A DNA stretch of 64,000 nucleotides from Cepaea nemoralis. Taxonomy: Eukaryota > Mollusca > Gastropoda > Stylommatophora > Helicidae. This document shows, piece by piece, positions 35,971-49,300 of the stretch (position 1 is the stretch's first letter; each line of letters opens with the position of its first letter). The notes below the pieces were generated by a model. That model was given only the letters and a program-made list of their open reading frames with translations, was not told the DNA's origin and did not search any database. The stretch spans positions 62,001-126,000 of the forward strand of contig JACEFZ010027052.1 in assembly GCA_014155875.1 (NCBI GenBank). The letters are read 5' to 3'. Made by a program: the position numbers and the translations under genes.

Positions 35971-36760
35971 ATGTTGAACTATGATAGAATTATTTCTGTA
36001 TTGACACAATGATTAGACATGGAAATCAAAAGGCTGTGATTCAACGAAACAAAACAGACAATCAGAATCAACTATTTGTATGCGGGAAGAGATTTTGAAA
36101 ACCCTACAGAAATTATTTCAGAAAAGACAAATACAAATTGATAACGAAAGAATGCAGCTACAGGTGGCCTCTACTCCACAGGCAGCTCACATGACAAAAA
36201 CCACCATCATCATCATCATCTGACATGCTGACTGGCGTAGGTTCTCATGCGTGTCCATAGATTTGGGTCACTGGTGTTGTGTATCCATTCAGTTGCTTAC
36301 CCTTCTTCCAGGCCACCATCCCAGATCATCCAGTAACGTGTCGGGAGAAGGGACAGAAGTCAATATGTGAACTATATTCTCGTTGACTGTAAACTGTTGC
36401 TGGCGTGAAATGTCTCACATTATCTGAGTGGTGACAGTTCCATATAGCTGAAAATAGGAATGGATAAGAATGCGCGTTCTTAAACATCCGGTGTGCTGAT
36501 GGCGATATAAGGGGTTCAGCCCATAGACAGAAAAGTTGGACTTGTTGAGTTGACTTCTCTTCTTTCCTTGGGGACGTTGACTACAAGTACCTCTGAAGTC
36601 AGAGTGTTTTCGCCTGATGGGGGGACACTGGTAATAGGGAAAGCTAATCCACACGCAGAATTCAGTCCAGTGCTACTAGTAGTAATGGGTATGGACTACA
36701 CTTGAGTTCAAAATGAGCAAGCGTACAAAAAAGAAAAAAAAAGCACACGCAATATAACAG
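35971..36760. other. Intronic DNA without recognisable feature
   Basis: A short (ATC)n run lies at 36203-36220. Nothing else was recognised, except a TTGAACTCAAGTGTAGTCCA motif (minus, near 36700) that resembles sequence at 14490 and 61935. Confidence 0.4.
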
Positions 36761-36764
36761 AAAA

Positions 36765-37220
36765 TGTCAGCTCAAGGAAACATAAGTGAACCAAATAGTT
36801 TCCATGGCAAGATTTACACCATCACGTGACATAACAGAAAATGTAACCTCAAGGAAACATAAGTGAACCAAATAGTTTCCATGGCAAGATTTACACCATC
36901 ACGTGACATAACAGAAAATGTAACCTCAAGGAAACATAAGTGAACCAAATAGTTTCCATGGCAAGATTTACACCATCACGTGACATAACAGAAAATGTAA
37001 CCTCAAGGAAACATAAGTGAACCAAATAGTTTCCATGGCAAGATTTACACCATCACGTGACATAACAGAAAATGTAACCTCAAGGAAACATAAGTGAACC
37101 AAATAGTTTCCATGTCAAGATTTACACCATCACGTGACATAACAGAAAATGTAACCTCAAGGAAACATAAGTGAACCAAATAGTTTCCATGGCAAGATTT
37201 ACACCACCACGTGACATAAC
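36765..37220. repeat. 77-bp intronic minisatellite downstream of exon B
   Basis: About six copies. The unit contains ACATAACAGAAAATGTAACC and CCATGGCAAGATTTACACCA, with a 77-bp period (36781, 36858 and so on). Copies are nearly identical. Confidence 0.95.
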
Positions 37221-37270
37221 AGAACCTCGTTGTGACCACACACAGATAAATGGCTGTCTGGACTACGTAC

Positions 37271-37480
37271 CTGTCGGTATGGGTTGGGAGTGGTAGTGGT
37301 GGCGGTTGTATAACATCTTGTTTTGCTGACTAACACCACCTGCTCGTAAGGGGACCGGAAACAGTTGCCAACTCTCAGCTCGCACGGGTTGTTGTAGGTG
37401 ATTCCATCAGATCCACACACTGGGATCACTTGTCGGGTACACCCCAGACGACAGGTTCCATATGGGTTGACCGGCTCTGT
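37271..37480 (-). CDS. Kazal-domain exon B
   Basis: A 210-bp exon (70 codons, phase 0-0) between acceptor ..CATTCTAG and donor GTACGT. It encodes CRLGCTRQVIPVCGSDGITY, then NPCELRVGNC and KTRC, a complete six-cysteine Kazal domain. A short Thr-rich linker follows and ends PNPYRQ. The P1 residue after Cys2-Thr is Arg, which predicts inhibition of trypsin-like proteases. It is the third of four exons in transcript order and is clearly diverged from A and C. Confidence 0.88.
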
Positions 37481-37589
37481 CTAGAATGTGTGATTACAAA
37501 AATAGACATTGTCTGGAATATATGATTACAAACATAGACTGTGTCTAGAACCTGTGATTACAAACATAGACTGTCTGGAATTTAACACG

Positions 37590-39790
37590 GGTAAGTTGTG
37601 CAGACATTCAGTGTCCATATTGTTCAGATGTTCAGCATACATGTCTGTCAGGTGACTGAATGTCTCATTGTGCAGATTGTCCAGCGTACATTTCTGTCAG
37701 GTGACTGAATGTCTCATTGTGCAGATTGTTCAGCGTACATGTCTGTCAGGTGACTGAATGTCTCATTGTGCAGATTGTCCAGCGTACATTTCTGTCAGGT
37801 GACTGAATGTCTCATTGTGCAGATTGTCCAGCGTACATTTCTGTCAGGTGACTGAATGTCTCATTGTGCAGATTGTCCAGCGTACATGTCTGTCAGGTTA
37901 CTGAATGTCTCATTGTGCAGATTGTTCAGTGTACATGTCTGTCAGGTGACTGAATGTCTCATTGTGCAGATTGTCCAGCGTACATTTCTGTCAGGTGACT
38001 GAATGTCTCATTGTGCAGATTGTTCAGCGTACATGTCTGTCAGGTGACTGAATGTCTCATTGTGCAGATTGTCCAGCGTACATTTCTGTCAGGTGACTGA
38101 ATGTCTCATTGTGCAGATTGTTCAGCGTACATGTCTGTCAGGTGACTGAATGTCTCATTGTGCAGATTGTCCAGCGTACATTTCTGTCAGGTGACTGAAT
38201 GTCTCATTGTGCAGATTGTTCAGCGTACATGTCTGTCAGGTGACTGAATGTCTCATTGTGCAGATTGTCCAGCGTACATTTCTGTCAGGTGACTGAATGT
38301 CTCATTGTGCAGATTGTTCAGCGTACATGTCTGTCAGGTTACTGAATGTCTCATTGTGCAGATTGTCCAGCGTACATTTCTGTCAGGTGACTGAATGTCT
38401 CATTGTGCAGATTGTTCAGCGTACATGTCTGTCAGGTGACTGAATGTCTCATTGTGCAGATTGTCCAGCGTACATTTCTGTCAGGTGACTGAATGTTTCA
38501 TTGTGCAGATTGTTCAGTGTACATGTCTGTCAGGTGACTGAATGTCTCATTGTGCAGATTGTTCAGCGTACATGTCTGTCAGGTGACTGAATGTCTCATT
38601 GTGCAGATTGTTCAGTGTACATGTCTGTCAGGTGACTGAATGTCTCATTGTGCAGATTGTCCAGCGTACATTTCTGTCAGGTGCCTGAATGTCTCATTGT
38701 GCAGATTGTTCAGCGTACATTTTTGTCAGGTGACTGAATGTCTCATTGTGCAGATTGTTCAGTGTACATGTCTGTCAGGTGACTGAATGTCTCATTGTGC
38801 AGATTGTTCAGTGTACATGTCTGTCAGGTGACTGAATGTCTCATTGTGCAGATTGTCCAGCGTACATTTCTGTCAGGTGACTGAATGTCTCATTGTGCAG
38901 ATTGTTCAGCGTACATGTCTGTCAGGTGACTGAATGTCTCATTGTGCAGATTGTCCAGCGTACATTTCTGTCAGGTGACTGAATGTCTCATTGTGCAGAT
39001 TGTTCAGCGTACATGTCTGTCAGGTGACTGAATGTCTCATTGTGCAGATTGTCCAGCGTACATTTCTGTCAGGTGACTGAATGTCTCATTGTGCAGATTG
39101 TTCAGCGTACATGTCTGTCAGGTGACTGAATGTCTCATTGTGCAGATTGTCCAGCGTACATTTCTGTCAGGTGACTGAATGTCTCATTGTGCAGATTGTT
39201 CAGCGTACATGTCTGTCAGGTTACTGAATGTCTCATTGTGCAGATTGTCCAGCGTACATTTCTGTCAGGTGACTGAATGTCTCATTGTGCAGATTGTTCA
39301 GCGTACATGTCTGTCAGGTGACTGAATGTCTCATTGTGCAGATTGTCCAGCGTACATTTCTGTCAGGTGACTGAATGTCTCATTGTGCAGATTGTTCAGT
39401 GTACATGTCTGTCAGGTGACTGAATGTCTCATTGTGCAGATTGTTCAGCGTACATGTCTGTCAGGTGACTGAATGTCTCATTGTGCAGATTGTTCAGTGT
39501 ACATGTCTGTCAGGTGACTGAATGTCTCATTGTGCAGATTGTCCAGCGTACATTTCTGTCAGGTGCCTGAATGTCTCATTGTGCAGATTGTTCAGCGTAC
39601 ATTTTTGTCAGGTGACTGAATGTCTCATTGTGCAGATTGTTCAGTGTACATGTCTGTCAGGTGACTGAATGTCTCATTGTGCAGATTGTTCAGCGTACAT
39701 GTCTGTCAGGTGACTGAATGTCTCATTGTGCAGATTGTTCAGTGTACATGTCTGTCAGGTGACTGAATGTCTCATTGTGCAGATTGTTGA
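37590..39790. repeat. 49-bp intronic minisatellite, about 2.2 kb
   Basis: About 44 copies of GTCTGTCAGGTGACTGAATG plus TCTCATTGTGCAGATTGTTCAGCGTACAT. Two subtypes (TTCAGCGTACATG and TCCAGCGTACATT) alternate over much of the array, so the effective unit is a 98-bp dimer. It lies between exons C and B. Confidence 0.95.
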
Positions 39791-39899
39791 CATTTAACAC
39801 TGGTAAGCTGTTTGCCTTGAAGATATACAGACAATCTAGATAACTATTGGCGACAACCGTAAAATACATCCAATCAAACCTCCCCCAAAACATAAAGAG

Positions 39900-42800
39900 A
39901 CAAGTAAAAACAAACACAAACATCAACACAAACATCACCACAAATATCAACACAAACATCAACACAAACATCGACACAAACATCGACACAAACATCGACA
40001 CAAACATCAACACAAACATCGATACAAACATCAACACAAACATCGATACAAACATCGATACAAACATCGATACAAACATCAACACAAACATCGATACAAA
40101 CATCGATACAAACATCAACACAAACATCAACACTAACATCAACACAAAAATCGATACAAACATCAACACAAACATCGATACAAACATCGACACAAACATC
40201 GACACAAACATCAACACAAACATCAACACAAACATCGATACAAACATCAACACAAACATCGACACAAACATCGACACAAACATCAACACAAACATCAACA
40301 CAAACATCAACACAAACATCGACACAAACATCGACACAAACATTAACACAAACATCAACACAAACATCAACACAAACATCAACACAAACATCGACACAAA
40401 CATCAACACAAACATCAACAGAAACATTGATACAAACATCAACACAAACATCGATACAAACATCGATACAAACATCAACACAAACATCGATACAAACATC
40501 AACACAAACATCGATACAAACATCGATACAAATATCAACACAAACATAAACACAAACATCAACACAAACATCAACACAAACATCGATACAAACATCAACA
40601 CAAACATCAACAGAAACATTGATACAAACATCAACACAAACATCGATACAAACATCGATACAAACATCAACACAAACATCGATACAAGCATCAACACAAA
40701 CATCGATACAAACATCGATACAAACATCGATACAAATATCAACACAAACATCAACACAAACATCAACACAAACATCGATACAAACATCAACACAAACATC
40801 GACACAAACATCGATACAAACATCGATACAAACATCAACACAAACATCAACACAAACATCAACACAAACATCGATACAAACATCGACACAAACATCGACA
40901 CAAACATCGACACAAACATCAACACAAACATCGACACAAACATCAACACAAACATCGACACAAACATCGACACAAACATCAAAACAAACATCGATACAAA
41001 CATCGACACAAACATCGACACAAACATCAACACAAACATCAACACAAACATCGATACAAACATCAACACAAACATCGACACAAACATCGATACAAACATC
41101 AACACAAACATCGATACAAACATCGACACAAACATCGACACAAACATCGATACAAACATCAACACACACATCAACACAAACATCGATACAAACATCAACA
41201 CAAACATCGATACAAACATCAACACAAACATCGACACAAACATCGATACAAACATCAACACAAACATCAACACAAACATCGATACAAACATCAACACAAA
41301 CATCGATACAAACATCGTCACAAACATCGACACAAACATCAACACAAACATCGACACAAACATCGACACAAACATCGACACAAACATCAACACAAACATC
41401 AACACAAACATCAACACAAACATCGACACAAACATGACACAAACATCGACACAAACATCAACACAAACATCAACACAAACATCAGCACAAACATCAACAC
41501 AAACATCAACACAAACATCGACACAAACATCAACACAAACATCAACACAAACATCGATACAAACATCAACACAAACATCGATACAAACATCGATACAAAC
41601 ATCAACACAAACATCGATACAAACATCAACACAAACATCGATACAAACATCAACACAAACATCGATACAAACATCAACACAAACATCAACACAAACATCG
41701 ATACAAACATCAACACAAACATCGATACAAACATCGATACAAACATCGATACAAACATCAACACAAACATCAACACAAACATCAACACAAACATCGATAC
41801 AAACATCGACACAACCATCGACACAAACATCGACACAAACATCAACACAAACATCAACACAAACATCGACACAAACATCGACACAAACATCAAAACAAAC
41901 ATCGATACAAACTTCGACACAAACATCAACACAAACATCAACACAAACATCAACACAAACATCGATACAAACATCAACACAAACATCGACACAAACATCG
42001 ATACAAACATCAACAGAAACATCGATACAAACATCGACACAAACATCGACACAAACATCGACACAAACATCGATACAAACATCAACACACACATCAACAC
42101 AAACATCAACACAAACATCAACACAAACATCAACACAAACATCGACACAAACATCGATACAAACATCAACACAAACATCGACACAAACATCGACACAAAC
42201 ACCAACACAAACATCGACACAAACATCCACACAAACATCAACACAAACATCGATACAAACATCAACACAAACATCAATACAAACATCGTCACAAACATCG
42301 ACACAAACATCAACACAAACATCGACACAAACATCAACACAAACATCAGCACAAACATCAACACAAACATCAACACAAACATCAACACAAACATCGATAC
42401 AAACATCAACACAAACATCGACACAAACATCAACACAAACATTAGCACAAACATCGACACAAACATCAACACAAACATCGATACAAACATCAACACAAAC
42501 ATCGATACAAACATCAACACAAACATCGACACAAACATCAACACAAACATCGATACAAACATCAACACAAACATCGACACAAACATCAACACAAACATCA
42601 GCACACACATCGACACAAACATCAACACAAACACCGACACAAACATCAACACAAACATCAGCACAAACACCGACACAAACATCAACACAAACATCGACAC
42701 AAACATCGACACAAACATCAACACAAACATCAGCACAAACACCGACACAAACATCAACACAAACATCGACACAAACATCAATACAAACATCGACACAAAC

Positions 42801-43120
42801 ATCGACACAAACATCGACACAAACATCAACACAAACATCAACACAAACATCAACACAAACATCAACACAAACATCAACACAAACATAGACACAAACATCA
42901 ACACAAACATCAGCACAAACACCGACACAAACATCAACACAAACATCGACACAAACATCAACACAAACATCAACACAAACATCGACACAAACATCGACAC
43001 AAACATCAGCACAAACATCAGCACAAACATCGACACAAACATCAACACAAACATCGACACAAACATCGATACAAACATTGACACAAACATCGACATAAAC
43101 ATCGACACAAACATACATGG
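39900..43120. repeat. 12-bp intronic minisatellite, about 3.2 kb
   Basis: More than 260 copies of ACAAACATCAAC, with subtypes AACAC, GACAC and GATAC after CATC. As 12 is divisible by three and the unit has no stop on several frames of both strands, frames of over 1000 codons stay open both ways. These are artefacts. A 1-bp deletion at about 41433 shifts phase. Rare variant units recur 192 bp apart (40417, 40609) and about 911 bp apart (40981, 41892), evidence of block duplication. Confidence 0.95.
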
Positions 43121-43137
43121 CTGGATGGACAACGTAC

Positions 43138-43395
43138 CGTTTGGTATCCTTTTGTTGTTGTTGTTGTTTTTGCTGTGGTTGTTGTTGTTGTTGTTGTTGG
43201 TGTCGTTGTTGTGGTTGTTGTTGTTTTACAAGTTCCGTTTCTGACTATGGTGATCTGATCGTAAGGTGAGCCCCGACAGTTCCTCACTCTCACCTGACAG
43301 GCGTTGCTATAGGTCTTTCCGTCTGATCCACAAACTGGGGTGTAGTCTTCAGTGCACACAAGCGAACACTTTGGAGGCGTGGGGTAGGATACAGT
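43138..43395 (-). CDS. Kazal-domain exon C
   Basis: A 258-bp exon (86 codons, phase 0-0) between acceptor ..ATCCTAG and donor GTACGT. Residues 10-57 carry CSLVCTEDYTPVCGSDGKTY, NACQVRVRNC and RNGTC, a complete Kazal domain. Residues 58-86 are almost all Thr with a few Lys, Pro and Ala, ending KGYQT, a mucin-like spacer that is probably O-glycosylated. P1 is Glu, as in exon A. The (ACA)n coding repeat makes the linker length prone to polymorphism. It is the second of four exons. Confidence 0.88.
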
Positions 43396-43840
43396 CTAGG
43401 ATGTACAAGTGTAATATGAGTGCATGTGGGATCAGGTACAGTTTAGGGTGTACATGTGTAATATGAGTGCATGTGGGATCAGGTACAGTTTAGGGTTACA
43501 AGTAGAATATGAGAACATGTGGGGTCAGGTACAGTTTACGATGTACGAGTATAACATGAGAGCATTTGGGGTCAGGTCCAGTCTAGGATTACAAGTAGAA
43601 CATGAGAACATGAGGGGTCAGGTACAGTTTACGATGTACGAGTATAACATGAGAGCATATGGGGTCAGGTCCAGTCTAGGATTACAAGTAGAACATGAGA
43701 ACATGAGGGGTCAGGTACAGTTTACGATGTACGAGTATAACATGAGAGCATATGGGGTCAGGTCCAGTCTAGGATTACAAGTAGAACATGAGAACATGGG
43801 GGGTCAGGTACAGTTTAGGGTGTACGAGTACAAATTGTGT
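43396..43840. repeat. 46/47-bp intronic minisatellite upstream of exon C
   Basis: Units containing GATGTACGAGTATAACATGA or GATTACAAGTAGAACATGAG alternate as a 93-bp dimer (43540, 43633). The units share ATGTACAAGTGTAA and GGGATCAGGTA with the repeat above exon A. Confidence 0.9.
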
Positions 43841-44048
43841 TGTGTAAGAATCTAGTAGGTAGAATTGACATGTCTGGTACAGTCTAAGACATAAGATATT
43901 GAGTCTGCACAATCTCAGACATAACACTTGGGATCTGGTACAGTCTAAGACATTCCAACTGTAAACAAGAGAACATCTAAGGTCACGTACAGATTGTGGT
44001 GTACACATTAACGCATGCGACCATCTGGGGTCACATTCAGCCTATAAG

Positions 44049-44052
44049 GTTG

Positions 44053-44083
<31 letters not shown>

Positions 44084-44112
44084 GCTGTTGTTGTTGTTGT
44101 TGTTGTTGTTGT
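44049..44112. repeat. (GTT)n microsatellite
   Basis: About 21 GTT units with one GCT. On the minus strand it equals the (ACA)n of the Kazal linkers, but no cysteine pattern is adjacent. From 44113 to 44711 no gene was recognised. Confidence 0.9.
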
Positions 44113-44719
44113 TGTCTTATACTGTTAGGTGTCGGGCGAAGGTGTTACTGAAGCCCCAGCGCCTGTGACTAGCACCTATTTTCTAGTTTCCTCCATGATT
44201 CATGAGCAGTATTTTCACAGGATCAAATAAATCCCCTACCGGTTTGCTGGACCTATCATGGGTTCCTACCCTGCTTAACTCTTGTGTATTTGCTACAACA
44301 ACTGAATATAAGGAATGCGCGGACTAAGATTTACAATTGCAAGTTTGAGAACATCTGAGTTCCAGTACAGTCTAGTCTAGGTGGTACAGCTGTGAGAGTG
44401 GGGATATTGTACCTGGTTGTCACTGACACACAGCTGCCAAATATGAGGTAGAACACCTGCGATAATCCAAACAGACACGATCGATCATTTCAGTGCAGAA
44501 AGAAATACATAATCGCATTAATGTGTGAATATGTGTGTTCCACATTTCAACTTGGGGGATTTATCTAACTGCTTTAGTTTATAATGTGTGATTTCTGCAG
44601 CATGTACATGACGAGATGTAGCGAAATCTGCCAGGCATTAAATGGACAAGACTATCATTTGTGTCTTCGTTACTCAAGTTAATGAACACCAATTTTATTA
44701 TACAATAATCTACTAAGAT

Positions 44720-45475
44720 CACATTGAGCCGGGAGTGCAGGGAATGGCCAGCAGGGGCCACGGAAATGGAAATCCAGCAACTAGTTCAGAATAATTCTCA
44801 ACCGGGTGATGTGATTATCTACACAGATGGTTCGGTGTTGAGAGGTAGGAGAAGTGCCTGGGGATTCTTAGCCAAAGCTAATGGACGACGTTTGGTGCAG
44901 GAGAGCTTGGCATATGATACCACGACATCTAGCTTAAGAATGGAGGTGGAGGCGGTTAGTGCAGCTTTCCGATGGATGGAGAACACGATACACATGCACA
45001 TCGTGATTGTAACTGACTCAGAAAGCATGCTGAGGAGGGTGAGAACAGGCAGGTTTCGTGCAAAGTGGCTTGTTTCGCTTCGGAGGTCACGGGTGGCAAG
45101 CATCACCTGGATCTTTTCTCCGGGGCATGCCGGTGTGCTGGGGAACGAATAGGCGGACAGATTGGCTGGCTCTGCAAAACATGGTGGAGTATTGATGCAT
45201 GACAAGGCAGATGTGGTTGCGGCCTTGTGGGAGCACGTGTACACCTCGGAGGAGCAAATGGATCACTATAGTCTGGCAAGAATGAGGCAGCGAGGAGTGA
45301 CGAGGGGATTCTGGCCGACGCTCGACGCTCAGAGGAAAGGCGAGAAGGACATATAATCAGATTGCTACTGGAACTATTGGTATTGGAACTCTTCGCTGGC
45401 TGCTGAGGATGGAGTCGGAGCGCTTATGGGAATGCCACGATTGCTGTGATGTCGGTTCCTAAATCAATCAAACAA
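44720..45475 (+). pseudogene. 5'-truncated LINE with RNase H domain, inserted in the Kazal intron
   Basis: An 8-bp TSD, ACTAAGAT, flanks it at 44712-44719 and 45476-45483. The plus strand reads an RNase H domain with YTDGS (first Asp), RMEVEAVSAAF (Glu), TDSESM (Asp) and FSPGHAGVLGNE. A TAG stop at 45150 then interrupts NExADRLAG. The C-terminus continues to about 45355 and the 3' end has CAAT/CAAA repeats. RT and endonuclease are missing. It belongs to the same RNase H LINE group as 22522-23150. Confidence 0.85.
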
Positions 45476-45564
45476 ACTAAGATTAACAGCTGCAGAATAG
45501 CAGCTATAAATACTTGTACAGCACATGCAGCACACATTCGCAGGTATTGTCTCTCATGTGAACG

Positions 45565-45805
45565 AAGGACAGAAAGTCATGATTGTAGAATGATCTCATT
45601 GTCTGTAGAATGATCTCATTGTCTGTAGAATTTTCTCATTGTCTGTAGAATGTTCTCATTGTCTGTAGAAGGATCTCATTGTCTGTAGAATGATTTCAAT
45701 GTCTGTAGAATGATCTCTTTGTCTGTAGAATGTTCTCATTTTCTGTGGAATTTTCACATTCTCTTTAGAATGTTCTCATTGTCTGTAGAATGTTCTCAAC
45801 GTCTG
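45565..45805. repeat. 20-bp intronic minisatellite
   Basis: About twelve copies of GTCTGTAGAATGATCTCATT with TT, GG and CA variants. Confidence 0.9.
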
Positions 45806-45821
45806 TCCATCCATACATCAT

Positions 45822-46290
45822 GTGCCATGCCGATAAGCGTGGCGGTCATGTTCTGCCATCTCACTCGATCACCAGAGTCGTGGATCAGCTCCGTGTTTCT
45901 GTCTCGACTCTGCCATGTGGCCAAGCCATCCAGGTATTTACTTCCCAGTCTTCCGCTTGGTCTCTTCCCTTCGATCTTGCCAGTTGTCACCAAGTTCTCC
46001 AATCCATTTCTTCTCATAACATGCCCAAAAAAATGTTGACTGTCTACGTCTTATGACTCTAATCAATTTACGATCTTCATTTGTTTCTTGAAGGACTTGT
46101 TCATTGGTTTTTCTGCCTGTGCATGGTATTCTTTACATTTTCCTCAGAAACCACATTTCCACAGCCATCAGATGTTTTTCAGCTTGGCTACTCATTGTCT
46201 ACGCTTCACATCCATATAAAAGTACAGGGTCTATGTAGCACTTCAACACTATTTTCTATATATATATCAATAGCATTTTCCTCATATTGG
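45822..46290 (-). pseudogene. Reverse-transcriptase C-terminus, family 'Y'
   Basis: The minus strand reads MRRNGLENLVTTGKIEGKRP, then KYLDGLATWQSRDRNTELIH and VRWQNMTATLIGMAHDV, the family Y C-terminus and the best-preserved copy of the tail in this window. Upstream the frame is broken. Confidence 0.75.
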
Positions 46291-46301
46291 GCTGGAAGTG
46301 T

Positions 46302-49300
46302 ATGGTTCCGTAGCCCTGCTACTGAGTTAAGTGCGTGGCGCGACACTGTGAGCTGTGAATTTTACGTGTAATGCTTTTACTTCTGCTCGAGATTGTTTGG
46401 AGCGTGAACTGCATGTTCCGAACAATAACGGCTGGCTGTGTCCAGAATTGACCGGTTTTTGCCTTATGCTGAAAAATGTGTTGCTGCTGATCTTCTAGTG
46501 ACTGTCGCTTCCATAGACAATGAACTGTATTTTTGTGGAGGACTTTTGTGTTGTACAGTGGCATTATGTACAGTGGAAAGTTTTTACATCTGTCCGAGGT
46601 TGTTTGTGGTGTGAACTGCATGTTCGGAAAGAAAAAATGGCGTGGCCTGCTAGAAAACATCTAGAATCGGAACAAACAACATCTAGAAATATCTGGACTG
46701 TGTGGGTGAACATTTAGAAAAACATCCGGATGTGGAAATGACTGCCGCGTTCGTCGTGGATGAACTGTATTTTTTGTGCAGAACTTTTGTGTTGGCATTC
46801 TGGCGGTGGCATTGTGTACAGTGAAATGCCTTTTCTATCTGTCCGCGGTTGTTTGCGGCGTGAACTGAATACTGGATGATCGGAATAATGGCACAGGGTT
46901 GCCACTGTTTTTTGACAGAAAACATCTAGAAACGGAACAAACAACATCTGGAGATATCTGGACTGTGTTGGTGAGCATCTGGAAGGACCTCCGGAATGGA
47001 GAATGACTGTCGCTTCCATCGGGGATGAACTGTATGTTTCGTGGAGGACTTTTGTGTTGACATTCTGGCGGCTGCATTATCTTCTTCTTCTTCTTCTTCT
47101 TCTTCTTCTTCTTCTTCTTCTTCTTCTTCTTCTTCTTCTTCTTCTTCTTCTTCTTCTTCTTCTTCTTCTTCTTCTTCTTCTTCTTCTTCTTCTTCAGCAT
47201 TCCGAGCCATTGAGGTTCTTTGCTGCAGATACAATCCGTCTCCATTCGTCTCTCTGGTTGACCTTCTCTTGCCAGTCGTTGATTCCAAGTGCTTGTAGGT
47301 CTGTATGTATATTATCTCTCCACCGTCTTCTTGGTCTACCTCGGGGTCTACGGTCATTTATTTCCTGAGTGTAAGCGAGTTTTGTTTCCCTATTATCTTC
47401 CATTCTTTCTATATGCCCCAGCCATTGTAGTCTATTAGCCTTCATGATACCAGTGATTAGCGGGGACTTAAACAGATCATAAATGTCTTTGTTACTTCTT
47501 CTTTTCCACTCTCCACTTTGTGTATCCCTAATGGGTCCAAAGATGCGTCTTAAAACTTTTGTTCTCAAAGGTTTGTAACAAGGCTTCGTCTCCTTTCGTT
47601 GTACTCCAGGTTTCAGAGCCATACAGCACAACTGGTCTGATCAGTGTTTTGTATATTGTGATTTTGGTGTTACGAGATAGCGCATTTGATTTTAGTAGAT
47701 GTTGTAGTGCATAGTATATCTTATTTCCAGAATTGATTCTAGTTTGTATTTCTTCCCTTATGATGTTGGAGCAGTTGAAGATTGTACCCAGGTATTTGTA
47801 TGTTTCCGTTCTTTTAATGGTCATATTATCTATTTGTATGTGGCCAGAGTTTTTAGCCATTCCTTCTCTTGAAATTACCATATATTCTGTCTTATCTTGG
47901 TTGATAACCAGCCCCATCTGTTGGGCTTTTTCCTTTAAGTGAGTCAATATTTCTAATGTCTTTTGTTCATTTTCCCCTATAATATCTATATCATCTGCAT
48001 AACCAAGCAGCTTGGATGTTCCTCCAATATCACATTCCTCCTTTACCTTCCTTACAACTTTCTCTAGAGCCAGATTGAAGAGTAGCGGCGATAGTGCATC
48101 ACCCTGTTTCAAGCCAGATGTTATTTGGAAAGGGTCTGATTTCCTGCCTTTATATGTTACTATATTATAAGTATCTTCCATGCATAGTCTGGTCATGTTG
48201 ATTAACTTCCTTGGTATTCCAAATTCCTGCATAGCATTCCATAGACTATTCCTATGGACACTATCATAAGCCTTTTTAAAATCCACAAAAATGTTATGGA
48301 GATCTCTTTTATATTCCCAATTTTTCTCGGCTATTTGTCGTAAGATAAATATCTGATCTATTGTTGATCTGTTTTGTCTAAAACCCGCCTGGTAGTCACC
48401 TAATATGTCTTCTGAATATGGTTTTAGTCTATTTAGTAATACTGCGGATAGTATCTTATAGCTTGTGGACAGTAGTGATATTCCTCTATAATTTTCACAT
48501 TGGAACTTGTCTCCTTTCTTAAAGATAGGTATCAATAATGACTCTTTCCAGTCATGGGGTAATTCTTCTGTCCTCCAGATTTTTATTATTAGTTCGTATA
48601 GCTTTAGATGTAATGCATGGCCACCTGCCTTTATAAATTCAGCAGCAATTCCATCAGCCCCAGTTGCCTTATTGTTTTTAAGTCGTGTGATTACATATAG
48701 GATTTCTTCAAATGCAGGTTCTTCAATTTGTGGTTCACACGTTAGAACCTCTTCCTGTGGGAAAGTGTTACTTGGAGCTTCACAATTTAGTAATTCAACA
48801 AAATATTCTTTCCATGTGTTGCACATTTCCTCATTGGTATTTATCATATTCCCATTTTTGTCTTTTAAACCATATGTGTTGTGTTGGTGCCCTCGTTTCA
48901 TTGACTTCAGTTCTTTAAAAAAACTTTCTGGATTCATTTTTCTGGTGATTAGTTTCCATATCTTTGATTATATTACTCATATATTCTCGCTTCTGCTGTC
49001 GGACTATTTTATTTTTGTAGCCTCTTTACATTCATTTCTATATTGCTCTTCCTTTTGGATGTTGTTGATGTCATTTAACCATAAATGTCTGGCATTCTTT
49101 TTCCTAATGACTGCCTCTTCACATTTTGGATTGAACCATCTGTTCTTGCTATGCGTGGTTAACACACCGAGACATTCTTCTGCGGTAGATTGAATTGTAT
49201 TCTTGATGTTCAACCAAGTTTGGTCAACGCTTTCCTCCAAAGGGTTTTGCAGAGTTTCAAGTTTACATTTTATTTCATCTGTAAATTTCTCTTTGACTGT

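Noticed and set aside
39723..43132. Open frames of over 1000 codons on both strands (repeated VDVC, FVSM or TNIN)
   Set aside because: They follow from a 12-bp tandem unit without stops in most frames. They occur on both strands and several frames at once and have no non-repeat domain. Treated as an intronic minisatellite.
47003..47368. Poly-Leu, poly-Ser, poly-Lys and poly-Glu frames at (CTT)n tracts, also at 62377-62768
   Set aside because: Translations of LINE (GAA)n tails in different frames.
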